Source: Rhizobium sp. CG5 (GTDB lineage Bacteria > Pseudomonadota > Alphaproteobacteria > Rhizobiales > Rhizobiaceae). Taken from it: 64,000 bases of DNA. Location: assembly GCF_023701945.1 (NCBI RefSeq), contig NZ_JABAEF010000004.1, positions 186,001-250,000 of the forward strand, read 5' to 3'. Numbering within the stretch: the stretch's first letter is position 1; the number at the start of each line of letters is the position of its first letter. The notes under the pieces were generated by a model that was not told the origin of the DNA, did not search any database, and saw only the letters and a program-made list of their open reading frames with translations. Shown here piece after piece: positions 36,749 to 45,840 of the stretch. The translations under genes were made by a program, and so were the position numbers.

Positions 36749-37207
36749 ATGGATATGAATGGCAGTGAACGGATCGAGGCGCCTATCGAGGACGTGTGGC
36801 GGGCCCTGAACGATCCCGAATGTCTGCGGCAGGCCATCCCCGGCTGCGAGAGCCTGGAAAAGACCGCCGACAATGCCATGACCGCCAAGGTCGTGCTGAA
36901 GGTCGGGCCGATCAAGGCGAAGTTCGAGGGCTCGGTCGAGCTGAAGGATCTCAATCCGCCCCATTCCTATACCATCGTCGGCGAGGGCAAGGGTGGCCTG
37001 GCCGGCTTTGCCAAGGGCGGCGCCGAAGTGTCCTTGGTCGAAGATGGCCCCTCGGCTACCATTCTGTCTTACACGGTCAAGGCGGAGGTCGGCGGTAAGA
37101 TCGCCCAGCTCGGCAGCCGGCTGATCGATTCCACCGCCAAGAAACTGGCCGGTGAATTCTTCGCCAAATTAGGCACCCTTGCCGCAGGCGAACCGGCCGC
37201 GATCTAA
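36749..37207 (+). CDS. CoxG-like SRPBCC protein
   Basis: Small protein (152 aa) of the carbon monoxide dehydrogenase subunit G (CoxG) family within the SRPBCC fold. Family segments are SERIEAPIEDVWRALNDPECLRQAIPGCESLE, KAKFEGSVELKDLNPPHSYTI and GFAKGGAEVSLVED. GGGAGG lies just upstream of the start. CoxG acts in maturation or membrane anchoring of molybdenum hydroxylases, but no coxMSL genes are in the window, so the partner here is unknown. Confidence 0.9.
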   Translation: MDMNGSERIEAPIEDVWRALNDPECLRQAIPGCESLEKTADNAMTAKVVLKVGPIKAKFEGSVELKDLNPPHSYTIVGEGKGGLAGFAKGGAEVSLVEDGPSATILSYTVKAEVGGKIAQLGSRLIDSTAKKLAGEFFAKLGTLAAGEPAAI

Positions 37208-37454
37208 GTCCAATCCGGCTATCTTTCGCAATGGCCATCGCCGCATTCGTGTCTACAATGATCTATCTCGCTTGAAATTGAGGAGCGCGGGTCATGCGGA
37301 TACGGTGCGGCGGACCTTTGGCGCTGTGTCGGCATGGCTCTCGGGTCAGAGGGCCATCGCAACCGAATGGCAATCCCTGTCCCCTGCTGGCGTCGCCTCT
37401 TCCAGGCGTGGCATCAGGGCATTATGTGTCAGACCAGCTTTCCGCACGAGCACG

Positions 37455-38120
37455 ATGATGAATTCCAGACGTCGACCAGGCTTCGAACCCCGGCGCAAGC
37501 CGGCACAGGCACGGGCACAGGCTACCGTGGCTGCAATCCTCGAAGCATCCGTTCGCATCTTGCGGACAGAGGGGCGGGCGGCTTTCAACACCAACAGGGT
37601 CGCCGAAGTCGCAGGCGTCAGCATCGGCACGCTCTATGGATATTTTCCGGACAAGGATTCGATCTGCATCGCGCTGGCGAGACAGATCCTTCATGAGGAT
37701 CGCAGGACGCTGATGGCGGCTGTCGACGGTGCAGGGAGCGAAGATGCGCTACGCGTTCTGATCCATACGCTGTTGGCTCGCCACCGGACCGACCGGGAGG
37801 TGCGGCGCGCGGTCATGAGTTTCTATGTCTCATCCGGTTTCGGCGCCGAGCACGACCGGTTGCTCGATGATGTCGTCGGGTCGCTTGCCAGAAAATCGGG
37901 CCATCTGCTCGGACCCGAGGTGCCGGCGATTGACCCGATCCGCTTGTTCATCGTGTCGCGGGCGGTCTTCGGCGTTGCCCGTGCCTTGACCGAACAGGGA
38001 GAAGCGAGCGACCTGCCGCTTGAACCACTGGAAAACGAAATGGTCGGGTTCGTCCGCGCCTATCTCCTTGGCTTTGCTGAGCCCGGCAATGCGAGCAACT
38101 CTCCGTTTGAAGTCTTCTAG
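37455..38120 (+). CDS. TetR/AcrR-family regulator
   Basis: Regulator of 221 residues with a clear N-terminal TetR helix-turn-helix (ATVAAILEASVRILRTEG, then NRVAEVAGVSIGTLYGYFPDKDSI) and a variable ligand-binding C-terminus. Two adjacent ATGs (37455, 37458) are possible starts. It precedes the serine hydrolase gene in the same direction by 136 bases, which makes that gene a candidate target. No ligand is suggested. Confidence 0.88.
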   Translation: MMNSRRRPGFEPRRKPAQARAQATVAAILEASVRILRTEGRAAFNTNRVAEVAGVSIGTLYGYFPDKDSICIALARQILHEDRRTLMAAVDGAGSEDALRVLIHTLLARHRTDREVRRAVMSFYVSSGFGAEHDRLLDDVVGSLARKSGHLLGPEVPAIDPIRLFIVSRAVFGVARALTEQGEASDLPLEPLENEMVGFVRAYLLGFAEPGNASNSPFEVF

Positions 38121-38256
38121 AACCGGCAATGTTTCATTGGATTCAACGCCTTAGATCTGTTGTGTCCGCATCGGACAAGCCGAGTAGGAGAAGACGGCTT
38201 TTCCTCGCATCATGTCGCCGGCGCTTCGGTCAGGCGCAACTGCACAAGAGGAGAGA

Positions 38257-39477
38257 ATGAGCATGAACGGCGATGAAAATCGGGACACCCGGTGCGAGCG
38301 ACAAATACCACGCCGCAGCCTGCTGAAAACCCTGCTGGCCGCGCCACTCGTTGTGGCAGCGCCGAGATTTGCCACAGGCGACATGGCCCGGGCCGCAGGC
38401 TCATCCTTTCCGAAAGGCGATTTTACGCCCGCACCTGCCGCCGACAACCTCGCCATCGGTGCGCCGTCAGCCTTGGGCATGGACGCCAAGGCTCTGCAGG
38501 CAATGCTGGCCGGAGTTCAGAGAAGTACGACCAATATCCATAGCGTGCTTGTTCTAAGGCATGGACAGTTGGCGGCTGAACTGTATCGCTCAGGGGTCGA
38601 CCGCTCCATCTACAGTCCGTGGGCCTCGCGACGGCAATTTGCTCCAGCGGACCTTCATGACCTGCGCTCGGTCAGCAAGGGCATCGTCGGGCTTCTATAC
38701 GGTATTCTCCTGGATAGCGGTGAGGTGCCGGGGATCGAAACTTCGGTATCGGCGCTCTATCCGGAGTGCGGCACCTTGCAAGACAGCGCCCGCCGCGCCA
38801 TCCGCGTTCGCCACCTGCTGACCATGACGGCGGGGTTGGAATGGACCGAACCTTCGCCGGTTCACCGCGCCTCGTCGACAGACGAGATTGGCCTCGCCCT
38901 CAGTCCCTGTGCCTTTAACTACGTGTTCCAGCGCGACGTGTTCGCCTCTCCCGGAACGCTGTTCACCTACAGCGGTGGCCTCACGGCTGTCCTCGCCGAG
39001 ATCATGGAACGCTCCACCAGGCGTTCCCTTCGCCAAATCGCCGAAGAACGCCTGTTTGTTCCTCTTGGCATCACCGACTGGCAATGGATTGGAGACATCT
39101 ATGGCAAGCCATTGGCTCCCATAGGGCTGCGGCTGAGGCCTCGTGATCTGATGAAGCTCGGAGCAACGATGCTCGCGGGCGGCCGGTGGCAGGGGCGGCG
39201 GGTCGTTCCTGCTGACTGGATCGCCCGATCGACCAAGCCGAGCATCCAGACTGCGCCCGTCGGCGGCTATGGCTTTCAGTGGTGGTCGATGACAACGCGC
39301 TGGAAGGACCTGGACCTGCCCGTAACGGCGGCCATCGGCAACGGCGGACAGCGCCTTTTCCTGGTGCCGGACCTCGACCTCGCCGTCGTTGCCACCGCTG
39401 GCGACTATGGCGATCCGGCCATAGCCACCCCCATGACTGCAATTCTTCAGTCTGTCGTCGGGACAGTGTCTGTTTGA
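38257..39477 (+). CDS. Tat-exported serine hydrolase (class C beta-lactamase-like)
   Basis: Protein (406 aa) with a twin-arginine signal (IPRRSLLKTLLAAPLVVAAP at about 17-36) and a beta-lactamase/transpeptidase fold. The nucleophile motif SVSK (Ser138 to Lys141) is present, with YSGG further on as the likely Tyr motif. Such proteins include esterases, DD-peptidases and 6-aminohexanoate hydrolase-like enzymes; which is meant cannot be told. GAGGAGAGA directly before the ATG supports this start. It ends 133 bases before tRNA-Ser. Confidence 0.87.
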   Translation: MSMNGDENRDTRCERQIPRRSLLKTLLAAPLVVAAPRFATGDMARAAGSSFPKGDFTPAPAADNLAIGAPSALGMDAKALQAMLAGVQRSTTNIHSVLVLRHGQLAAELYRSGVDRSIYSPWASRRQFAPADLHDLRSVSKGIVGLLYGILLDSGEVPGIETSVSALYPECGTLQDSARRAIRVRHLLTMTAGLEWTEPSPVHRASSTDEIGLALSPCAFNYVFQRDVFASPGTLFTYSGGLTAVLAEIMERSTRRSLRQIAEERLFVPLGITDWQWIGDIYGKPLAPIGLRLRPRDLMKLGATMLAGGRWQGRRVVPADWIARSTKPSIQTAPVGGYGFQWWSMTTRWKDLDLPVTAAIGNGGQRLFLVPDLDLAVVATAGDYGDPAIATPMTAILQSVVGTVSV

Positions 39478-39610
39478 ACCATTGCTCGTCGAGCGAGAGT
39501 CAAGTGAGCGAGATATCGGGCTATCGCGTGAAATCACCGCTGCGCAATGCCGCCCGGTAGACCGTAAGATCCCAAAATGGAGAGCGTCAGGTCGGACATA
39601 TGCCGACTGG

Positions 39611-39698
39611 CGGACAGGGTGGGATTCGAACCCACGGTACGCTTTCACGCACACACGCGTTCCAGGCGTGCGCCTTAAACCACTCGGCCACCTGTCCG
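39611..39698 (-). tRNA. tRNA-Ser (anticodon GGA)
   Basis: An 88-base class II tRNA on the minus strand. The acceptor arm pairs CGGACAGG with CCTGTCCG, the T arm contains GGTTCGAATCC, and the D arm contains GAGTGG. The anticodon loop CTGGAAC gives GGA (39663-39661), reading UCC. The long variable arm is typical of serine tRNAs. The CCA end is not encoded here. TATATA on the minus strand just upstream could be its -10. Confidence 0.95.
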
Positions 39699-39873
39699 TA
39701 GAGCCGGTTGCTTCGCGTGAGAAACAAACCGTTGGAACGGCCGCGATATATACCGATGAATTCCGTGGGATCAACCGGAATCTAACAGTTTTCTGACGGT
39801 CCTGGAGAAAACATGTGGCCGTTCGGTGTTGCGCTGCCGCCAGGGCTGTTCATATTGGCGGTAGGAACGGTTC

Positions 39874-40218
39874 ATGCAGCCAGCAAACGGAGCGATGGTG
39901 ATCAGATTTTTCTTCCGGCTTCTCAGTCTGGTCGCCCTCGCCATCGCGGTTCTGGCCGGAGCGATCGATTCGATCGAATCTGTTGCCTCTTCCGAGGTCG
40001 TCATGACCTCGCTTGGTGCGGCTTGGGTGGATGTCAGTTCCTCGACGCTTCCTCTGGTTCAGGCCGCAGTCGAACACTATATGGGAGACTGGATCTGGCG
40101 GAACGCTGTCGCATGGGTGCTGGGCCAGCCGGCTTTTGCCGTGTTCCTGCTCTTGGCGCTTCTTCTCTGGATGTGCGGCTACAAAAAGCCGTCCCTGGCA
40201 GGACGCTTTGCCGCCTGA
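39874..40218 (+). CDS. Small two-helix membrane protein of unknown function
   Basis: Protein of 114 residues with hydrophobic helices near residues 10-30 (FFFRLLSLVALAIAVLAGAI) and near 88-104 (FAVFLLLALLLWMC), and an intervening soluble loop. The ATG at 39874 follows AGGAACGG; an inner ATG at 39895 has too close a ribosome binding site. It lies 56 bases before msrA, which suggests a shared transcript. Family not recognised. Confidence 0.72.
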   Translation: MQPANGAMVIRFFFRLLSLVALAIAVLAGAIDSIESVASSEVVMTSLGAAWVDVSSSTLPLVQAAVEHYMGDWIWRNAVAWVLGQPAFAVFLLLALLLWMCGYKKPSLAGRFAA

Positions 40219-40274
40219 GCGCGATGGGCCGGTTCTGGAAATTTCGCTGTGCGACAAACGCTTAGGAGGCGCAG

Positions 40275-40925
40275 ATGTATGTCATCGATATGTTCAACAA
40301 GAAGACCACCATGCCGACCGTGGCAACGGCCCTTCCCGGTCGGGTCGAGCCGATCGCCACCGCCGAGACCCATTTCGTGTCCGGCCGGCCATTGAAAGGC
40401 CCTTACCCCGACGGAATGGCGACGGTTTATCTCGGCATGGGTTGCTTCTGGGGCGCTGAGCGCCTGCTGTGGCAGATCCCGGGTGTCTGGGTGACGGTGG
40501 CCGGCTATGCCGGCGGCTATACGCCGAACCCGACCTATCAGGAAACCGTGACCGGCCTGACCGGCCATACTGAAGTCGTCAAGGTCGTCTTCGATCCGGC
40601 CATCGTATCGCTCGAGGCGCTGCTGAAGGTGTTTTTCGAAGCCCATGATCCGACCCAGGGCATGCGCCAGGGCAATGATATCGGCACAACCTACCGGTCC
40701 GCGATCTATGTGGAGAACGATGCGGATCTGCAGACCGCAAACCGCGTTCGCGATGCTTTCCAGGCGGCGCTGGGCGGTGCGGGGCGCACCTCCAAGGTGA
40801 CCACCGAGATCATTCCGGCGCCGGAATTCTTCTATGCCGAGGACTATCACCAGCAGTACCTGGCGAAAAATCCCAATGGCTATTGCGGGTTGCGCGGCAC
40901 CGGCGTGTCCTGCCCGATTGGCTAG
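40275..40925 (+). CDS. msrA: Peptide methionine sulfoxide reductase MsrA
   Basis: Enzyme (216 aa) that reduces methionine S-sulfoxide. The catalytic motif [12 protein letters not shown] holds Cys57, and the resolving-cysteine tail [15 protein letters not shown] is at the C-terminus. Other features are [14 protein letters not shown] and [18 protein letters not shown]. The N-terminus (about 45 residues before the fold) is longer than in minimal MsrA, as in other rhizobia as I recall them. GGAGGC precedes the start. Confidence 0.96.
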   Translation: MYVIDMFNKKTTMPTVATALPGRVEPIATAETHFVSGRPLKGPYPDGMATVYLGMGCFWGAERLLWQIPGVWVTVAGYAGGYTPNPTYQETVTGLTGHTEVVKVVFDPAIVSLEALLKVFFEAHDPTQGMRQGNDIGTTYRSAIYVENDADLQTANRVRDAFQAALGGAGRTSKVTTEIIPAPEFFYAEDYHQQYLAKNPNGYCGLRGTGVSCPIG

Positions 40926-40943
40926 GTTTTGATCAAAAACCCA

Positions 40944-40965
40944 CTCGAAATGCGCTAATTTCGAG
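40944..40965. terminator. Hairpin after msrA
   Basis: CTCGAAAT (40944-40951) and ATTTCGAG (40958-40965) form an eight-base-pair stem with loop GCGCTA, extendable by CCC/GGG. It is 18 bases past the msrA stop. The T run lies on the minus-strand side (TTTTTG), so as a plus-strand terminator it lacks a U-tract. Confidence 0.5.
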
Positions 40966-41091
40966 CGGGATTGATGAAAAATCGGTCGATTCTACAAATC
41001 TTTACCGGATGAAAAAAATCTGGTGAATTTTTTCTGGAGCCATGCAAGGATGACCCAAGTCCGGCTGCCGAGGGGCTGTCGGGCGGGGTCG

Positions 41092-41103
41092 CAGACATGT
41101 CTG
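41092..41103. promoter_or_regulatory. Palindrome CAGACATGTCTG upstream of bmpA
   Basis: A perfect 12-base palindrome 57 bases before the bmpA start, with a second AT-rich dyad (GAAAAAAAT/ATTTTTTC, 41011-41034) further up. It is a possible operator for a nucleoside-responsive regulator; the factor is unknown. Confidence 0.35.
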
Positions 41104-41159
41104 TTCAAGACGTGCGGGAGGACCTTAAAAAAGATCAATAGCAACAACAGGGCTGCACA

Positions 41160-42152
41160 ATGAAAAAAACCGTCTTGAGTCTCTTTGCTTTGGCCGCGAT
41201 GTCGGCAACGGCGCTCGCCGCAGACATTAAGCCGGCGCTTGTCTACGGCACCGGCGGTAAATTCGACAAGTCGTTCAACGAAGCAGCCTATGCCGGCGCT
41301 GAAAAGTTCAAGGCCGAAACCGGCACCGACTATCGCGATTTCGAGCCGACCGGCGATACGCAGGGCGAGCAGGCGATCCGCAACTTCGCCTCCAAGGGGT
41401 ATAACCCTGTCGTCGCCGTGTCCTTCGCCTGGACCTCGGCCATCGAGAAGGTCGCGGCCGAATTCCCCGAAACCAAGTTCGTGCTGGTCGATTCCGTCGT
41501 GGAACTGCCGAACGTCCGTTCGGTCGTCTACAAGGAAGAAGAAGGCTCGTTCCTGGTCGGCGTCCTCGCCGGCATGGCGTCGAAGTCCGGCAAGGTCGGC
41601 TTCGTCGGCGGCATGGACATTCCGCTGATCCGCAAGTTTGCCTGTGGTTACGAGCAGGGCGCCCGCGCTGCCAATGCCAAGATCGAAGTGTTCCAGAACA
41701 TGACCGGCACGACCGGCGCTGCCTGGAACGACCCGGTCCGCGGCGGCGAACTCACCAAGAACCAGATCGATCAGGGCGCTGATGTGGTTTACGCGGCAGC
41801 CGGCGCCACGGGCCTCGGCGTTCTCCAGACGGCGGCCGACAATGGCAAGTTCTCGATCGGCGTCGACAGCAACCAGAACTACGTTCATCCGGGTTCCGTT
41901 CTGACCTCGATGGTCAAGCGCGTCGACCTGGCCGTCTACAATGCCTATGCCGATACCAAGGCTGACAAGTTCACCGGTGGTGTCCAGTCGCTCGGCGTCA
42001 AGGAAGACGGCGTCGGCTACGCGCTGGACGAATACAATGCCAAGCTCGTGACGGAAGAGATGAAGACCGCTGTCGAAAAGGCCAAGGCCGACATTATCGC
42101 CGGAACCGTCAAGGTTCACGATTATATGTCGGACAATTCCTGCCCGAAGTGA
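41160..42152 (+). CDS. bmpA: BMP-family nucleoside-binding lipoprotein-like protein
   Basis: Periplasmic binding protein (330 aa) of the Bmp/PnrA family with a plain signal peptide (LFALAAMSATALAA, cleaved near residue 21) and no lipobox. Family segments are YGTGGKFDKSFNEAAYAGAEKF, DTQGEQAIRNFASKGYNPVVAVSF, and GFVGGMDIPLIRKFACGYEQGA. Nucleoside uptake is inferred from the adjacent salvage genes cdd, punA, deoC and deoA. It is followed by a hairpin terminator before the ATPase gene. Confidence 0.92.
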   Translation: MKKTVLSLFALAAMSATALAADIKPALVYGTGGKFDKSFNEAAYAGAEKFKAETGTDYRDFEPTGDTQGEQAIRNFASKGYNPVVAVSFAWTSAIEKVAAEFPETKFVLVDSVVELPNVRSVVYKEEEGSFLVGVLAGMASKSGKVGFVGGMDIPLIRKFACGYEQGARAANAKIEVFQNMTGTTGAAWNDPVRGGELTKNQIDQGADVVYAAAGATGLGVLQTAADNGKFSIGVDSNQNYVHPGSVLTSMVKRVDLAVYNAYADTKADKFTGGVQSLGVKEDGVGYALDEYNAKLVTEEMKTAVEKAKADIIAGTVKVHDYMSDNSCPK

Positions 42153-42161
42153 TTTAATCCG

Positions 42162-42200
42162 AGGGCGCAAGGTGGGATAAATTCCGCTTTGCGCCCTTTT
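42162..42200 (+). terminator. Terminator between binding protein and ATPase genes
   Basis: GGGCGCAA (42163-42170) pairs with TTGCGCCC (42189-42196) and is followed by TTTT. It lies ten bases after the bmpA stop and directly before the ATPase gene. It should let most transcripts end after the binding protein, as in the phnD-phnE gap. Confidence 0.88.
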
Positions 42201-42228
42201 CATGTCTGCCATCTGGAGCTTAATCGAC

Positions 42229-43740
42229 GTGAGCCAAGCGCCTGCCATCGAACTCATCGGCATCGAAAAGCGGTTCGGCGCAGTTCATGCCAACAAGAAC
42301 ATTAACCTGACCGTCGCCAAGGGTTCCATCCATGGCATTATCGGCGAAAACGGTGCGGGCAAGTCGACCCTGATGTCGATCCTCTACGGCTTCTATCAAG
42401 CCGATGGTGGAACCATCAAGATCGACGGTAAGCCGACCCTCATTCGCGACAGCCAGGCGGCGATCGCTGCCGGCATCGGCATGGTCCACCAGCATTTCAT
42501 GCTGGTCGAAAATTTCACCGTGGTCGAAAACCTGATGCTGGGCGCCGAAGGCGGGGCCTTTCTGGCCAAGGGAACGGCCGCGGCGCGCGCCTCCCTGAAG
42601 CGCCTGGCCGACGATTACGGCCTGGAGGTCGATCCCGATGCGGTGGTCGAAGAGCTGGCCGTCGGCCTGCAGCAGCGCGTCGAGATCCTCAAAGCCATGT
42701 ATCGCGGCGCCGAGATCCTGATCCTCGACGAGCCGACCGGCGTGCTGACGCCATCGGAGGCCGATCACCTCTTCAAGATCCTGGGCGTGCTGCGCGACCA
42801 GGGCAAGACCATCGTGCTGATCACCCACAAGCTGCGCGAGATCATGGCGATCACCGATACGGTGTCGGTCATGCGCCGCGGCGAGATGGTCGCGACCCGC
42901 AAAACGTCTGAGACCACGGTCGAGGAACTGGCCGAACTGATGGTCGGCCGCCGCGTCCTGCTGCATGTCGACAAGGGCGATGCCAAGCCCGGCGAGGTTT
43001 TCCTGTCGGTGCACAATCTGACAGTCAAGGACAGTCGCGGCGTCACCATGGTCGACAACGTCTCCTTCGATGTGCGCCACGGCGAGATCGTCGGCATTGC
43101 GGGCGTCGCCGGCAACGGCCAGAGCGAATTGCTGGAAGCCATTACCGGCATCCGCAAGCCGACCTCCGGGGAGATCTTCATCGGTGGCCGCAACGTTGCG
43201 GGCCTCGACCCGGCCGCCCTGCGGTCGATCGGACTTGCCCATATTCCAGAAGACCGCCACCATATGGGCCTGGTGCTCAGCTTCGAGGAAAGCGAGAACG
43301 CCATTCTCGGTTACCACCGCGATGAGAAATACGGCAAGGGCCTGATGCTGGACCCGGACGCCATCCGCAAGGCCGCCGTCGAAGAGATCGAGAAATACGA
43401 CATCCGTCCGCCCAATCCGCGCCTGAAGACGGCGAATTTTTCGGGCGGCAACCAGCAGAAGATCGTCGTCGCCCGCGAGATCGAGCGTGATCCGAAACTG
43501 TTGATCGTCGGTCAGCCGACCCGCGGCGTCGATATCGGCGCGATCGAATTCATTCACAAGCGGATCATCGAGACGCGCGACAGCGGCAAGGCCATTCTGC
43601 TGGTCTCGGTCGAACTGGACGAGATCCGCTCGCTCTCGGACCGTATCCTGGTGATGTTCGCCGGAAAGATCGTCGGAGAGAAAATGCCGGATGCCGGCGA
43701 ACAGACGCTGGGCCTGATGATGGCCGGCATTGCCGCGTGA
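42229..43740 (+). CDS. Nucleoside ABC transporter dual ATPase
   Basis: Tandem ATPase of the sugar/nucleoside (RbsA/YufO-like) type, 503 aa from GTG 42229. Domain 1 has Walker A GENGAGKSTLMS and Walker B LILDEPTGVLT. Domain 2 has a degenerate Walker A (GVAGNGQSELLE) but the signature FSGGNQQKIVVAREI and VGQPTRGVD; asymmetry of this sort is usual in the family. The GTG follows GGAG at 42215-42218, while the ATG at 42202 touches the terminator T run, so the GTG is preferred. Confidence 0.9.
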   Translation: MSQAPAIELIGIEKRFGAVHANKNINLTVAKGSIHGIIGENGAGKSTLMSILYGFYQADGGTIKIDGKPTLIRDSQAAIAAGIGMVHQHFMLVENFTVVENLMLGAEGGAFLAKGTAAARASLKRLADDYGLEVDPDAVVEELAVGLQQRVEILKAMYRGAEILILDEPTGVLTPSEADHLFKILGVLRDQGKTIVLITHKLREIMAITDTVSVMRRGEMVATRKTSETTVEELAELMVGRRVLLHVDKGDAKPGEVFLSVHNLTVKDSRGVTMVDNVSFDVRHGEIVGIAGVAGNGQSELLEAITGIRKPTSGEIFIGGRNVAGLDPAALRSIGLAHIPEDRHHMGLVLSFEESENAILGYHRDEKYGKGLMLDPDAIRKAAVEEIEKYDIRPPNPRLKTANFSGGNQQKIVVAREIERDPKLLIVGQPTRGVDIGAIEFIHKRIIETRDSGKAILLVSVELDEIRSLSDRILVMFAGKIVGEKMPDAGEQTLGLMMAGIAA

Positions 43741-43747
43741 GGACTTG

Positions 43748-44854
43748 ATGAGCACCGCTTCCGTACCGCTTCCAAACTGGATCAATTACGCACTCCTGCC
43801 GGTCATCAACCTCATCCTGGCCTTCCTCGTCTCCGGCCTGGTGGTCTGGATCATCGGTGAGAGCCCCTATGAGGCACTCAAGCTGATGCTGCAGGGTGCA
43901 CTCGGCCGCGGCGAGGGCGTTGGATTCACCCTTTATTACGCCACCAACTTCATCTTCACCGGCCTGTCGGTGGCGGTCGCCATCCATGCCGGCCTGTTTA
44001 ATATCGGCTCGGAAGGCCAGGCCTATATCGGCGGCCTGGGCGCGGCCCTGGTGGCGCTGGCGCTCGACCATTACGTACCCTGGTATGTGACCATGCCCTT
44101 CGCGGTGATCGGTGCGGCGCTGTTCGGCGCTGCCTGGGCGCTGATCCCGGCCTGGCTGCAGGCCAAGCGCGGCAGCCATATCGTCATCACCACCATCATG
44201 TTCAATTTCATCGGCGCCGCGCTGATGGTCTATCTTCTCGTCAACGTGCTGATCGTGCCCGGCAAGATGGCGCCGGAAACCCGGACCTTCCTGCCCGGCG
44301 GCCAATTGCCGAAGCTCGACTGGCTGATGGCGATGTTCGGCATGAAGCTCGGGCCGGCACCGTTCAACGTCTCCTTCCTGATCGCGCTGGTCATGTGCGT
44401 CGTCATCTGGTTCCTGATCTGGCGCACCAAGTTCGGCTATGAAATGCGCACCATGGGCGTCAGCCGCTCGGCTGCGGCCTATGCCGGCATTCCCTATGTC
44501 CGCACCGTCATCGTCACCATGCTGATCTCCGGCGGCCTTGCCGGCATGATGGCGCTCAACTCCGTGATGGGCGCCTCGGCGCGCCTGCAGGTGGAATTCG
44601 TCGGCGGTGCCGGCTTCGTCGGCATTGCGGTCTCGCTGATGGGTCGCAACCATCCGATCGGCATCATCCTCGCCGCCATCCTGTTTGGCATTCTCTACCA
44701 GGGCGGCGCCGAGCTCTCCTTCGACATGCCGAATATCACCCGCGACATGATCGTCGTCATCCAGGGTCTGGTCATCCTGTTTGCCGGCGCGCTCGAATAC
44801 ATGTTCCGCCCGGCCATCGTCCGGGTCTACCAGCAATTCGTCGGAAAGGCGTGA
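43748..44854 (+). CDS. Nucleoside ABC transporter permease 1
   Basis: Permease (368 aa) of the branched-chain/BMP-linked type with about nine hydrophobic segments. Family features are GLFNIGSEGQAYIGGLGAALVAL, HIVITTIMFNFIGAALMVYLL and FVGIAVSLMGRNHPIGIILAA. The start at 43748 is chosen because it is the ATG seven bases after the ATPase stop and gives a normal N-terminus. It pairs with the next permease to form the membrane channel. Confidence 0.93.
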   Translation: MSTASVPLPNWINYALLPVINLILAFLVSGLVVWIIGESPYEALKLMLQGALGRGEGVGFTLYYATNFIFTGLSVAVAIHAGLFNIGSEGQAYIGGLGAALVALALDHYVPWYVTMPFAVIGAALFGAAWALIPAWLQAKRGSHIVITTIMFNFIGAALMVYLLVNVLIVPGKMAPETRTFLPGGQLPKLDWLMAMFGMKLGPAPFNVSFLIALVMCVVIWFLIWRTKFGYEMRTMGVSRSAAAYAGIPYVRTVIVTMLISGGLAGMMALNSVMGASARLQVEFVGGAGFVGIAVSLMGRNHPIGIILAAILFGILYQGGAELSFDMPNITRDMIVVIQGLVILFAGALEYMFRPAIVRVYQQFVGKA

Positions 44855-44864
44855 GGGCAGGACC

Positions 44865-45836
44865 ATGGACAATTTCGATATCTTCATCAGCATCCTCGGC
44901 TCCACCATCCGCCTGTCGATCCCGCTGATCTTCACCGCTCTGGCCGGTCTATTCTCCGAGCGGGCCGGCATTTTCGACATCGGCCTGGAAGGCAAGATGC
45001 TGGCCGCCGCCTTCGCCTCGGCGGTTGCCGCCTATATGACGGGCTCCGCCTTCATCGGCCTTGCCACCGGCATCGGCGTGTCGATCGCCCTGTCGCTGGT
45101 GCATGGTTTTGCCTCGATCACCAATCGCGGCAACCAGATCGTCTCGGGCGTCGCCATCAATTTCGTCGCCGCCGGGCTCACCATCGTTCTGGGGCAGGCC
45201 TGGTTCCGCCAGGGCGGCCGCACACCGCAATTGCCGCCCGAAGGCCGCTTTTCGCCGATCACCCTGCCGGGCGTCGAGATGATGCGCGACGTGCCGATCA
45301 TCGGCCCGCTGTATGCCAATGTCATCTCCGGCAACAATCTCCTGACCTATCTGGCCTTCCTCGCTGTGCCCCTGTCCTGGTGGGTGCTGTACCGCACGCG
45401 TTTCGGCCTTCGCCTGCGCGCCGTCGGCGAGAACCCGGGCGCCGTCGACACGGCCGGCATATCGGTCGTCTGGCTGCGCTATCGCGCCGTCATCGTCGCC
45501 GGCTTCCTCTGCGGCTTTTCCGGCACCTATCTGGCGATCGCCCAGTCGGCCGCCTTCATCAACAACATGTCGGCCGGCAAGGGCTATATCGCGCTCGCCG
45601 CGCTGATCTTCGCCAAATGGAAGCCGGTGCCGGTGATGCTCGCCTGCCTGTTGTTCGGCTTCCTCGATGCGCTGGCCAACTTCATGCAGGGCAAGTCCGT
45701 GCCGCTGATCGGCGAAGTGCCGGTGCAGATCTTCCAGGCTTTGCCCTATGTGCTGACCTGCATCCTGCTGGCCGGTTTCATCGGTGCCGCCAACCCGCCG
45801 AAGGCCGGCGGTGTCCCCTATGTCAAGGAGCGCTGA
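44865..45836 (+). CDS. Nucleoside ABC transporter permease 2
   Basis: Second permease (323 aa), homologous to the first but shorter. Diagnostic segments are PLIFTALAGLFSERAGIFDIGLEGKM, ITNRGNQIVSGVAINFVAAGLTIVLG and GKGYIALAALIFAKWKPVPVM. The start at 44865 follows GGGCAGGACC; an in-frame start at 44781 would run inside the first permease gene. The stop is followed four bases later by cdd. Confidence 0.93.
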   Translation: MDNFDIFISILGSTIRLSIPLIFTALAGLFSERAGIFDIGLEGKMLAAAFASAVAAYMTGSAFIGLATGIGVSIALSLVHGFASITNRGNQIVSGVAINFVAAGLTIVLGQAWFRQGGRTPQLPPEGRFSPITLPGVEMMRDVPIIGPLYANVISGNNLLTYLAFLAVPLSWWVLYRTRFGLRLRAVGENPGAVDTAGISVVWLRYRAVIVAGFLCGFSGTYLAIAQSAAFINNMSAGKGYIALAALIFAKWKPVPVMLACLLFGFLDALANFMQGKSVPLIGEVPVQIFQALPYVLTCILLAGFIGAANPPKAGGVPYVKER

Positions 45837-45840
45837 ACTG

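Noticed and set aside
36537..36749. 70-codon minus frame with a CDDC motif before the CoxG-like gene
   Set aside because: No ribosome binding site, no other zinc-finger residues, and a biased Pro/Arg composition.
40926..41159. Purine-type riboswitch before bmpA
   Set aside because: Two dyads are present, but the conserved three-way-junction core sequence of purine riboswitches is not seen.
43070..43345. Degenerate Walker A in the second half of the nucleoside ATPase as a damaged gene
   Set aside because: This asymmetry is usual in RbsA/BMP-type tandem ATPases, and the reading frame is intact.
42220..43785. 521-codon frame antisense to the nucleoside ATPase
   Set aside because: Antisense of a gene with intact ABC motifs; composition typical of a shadow.
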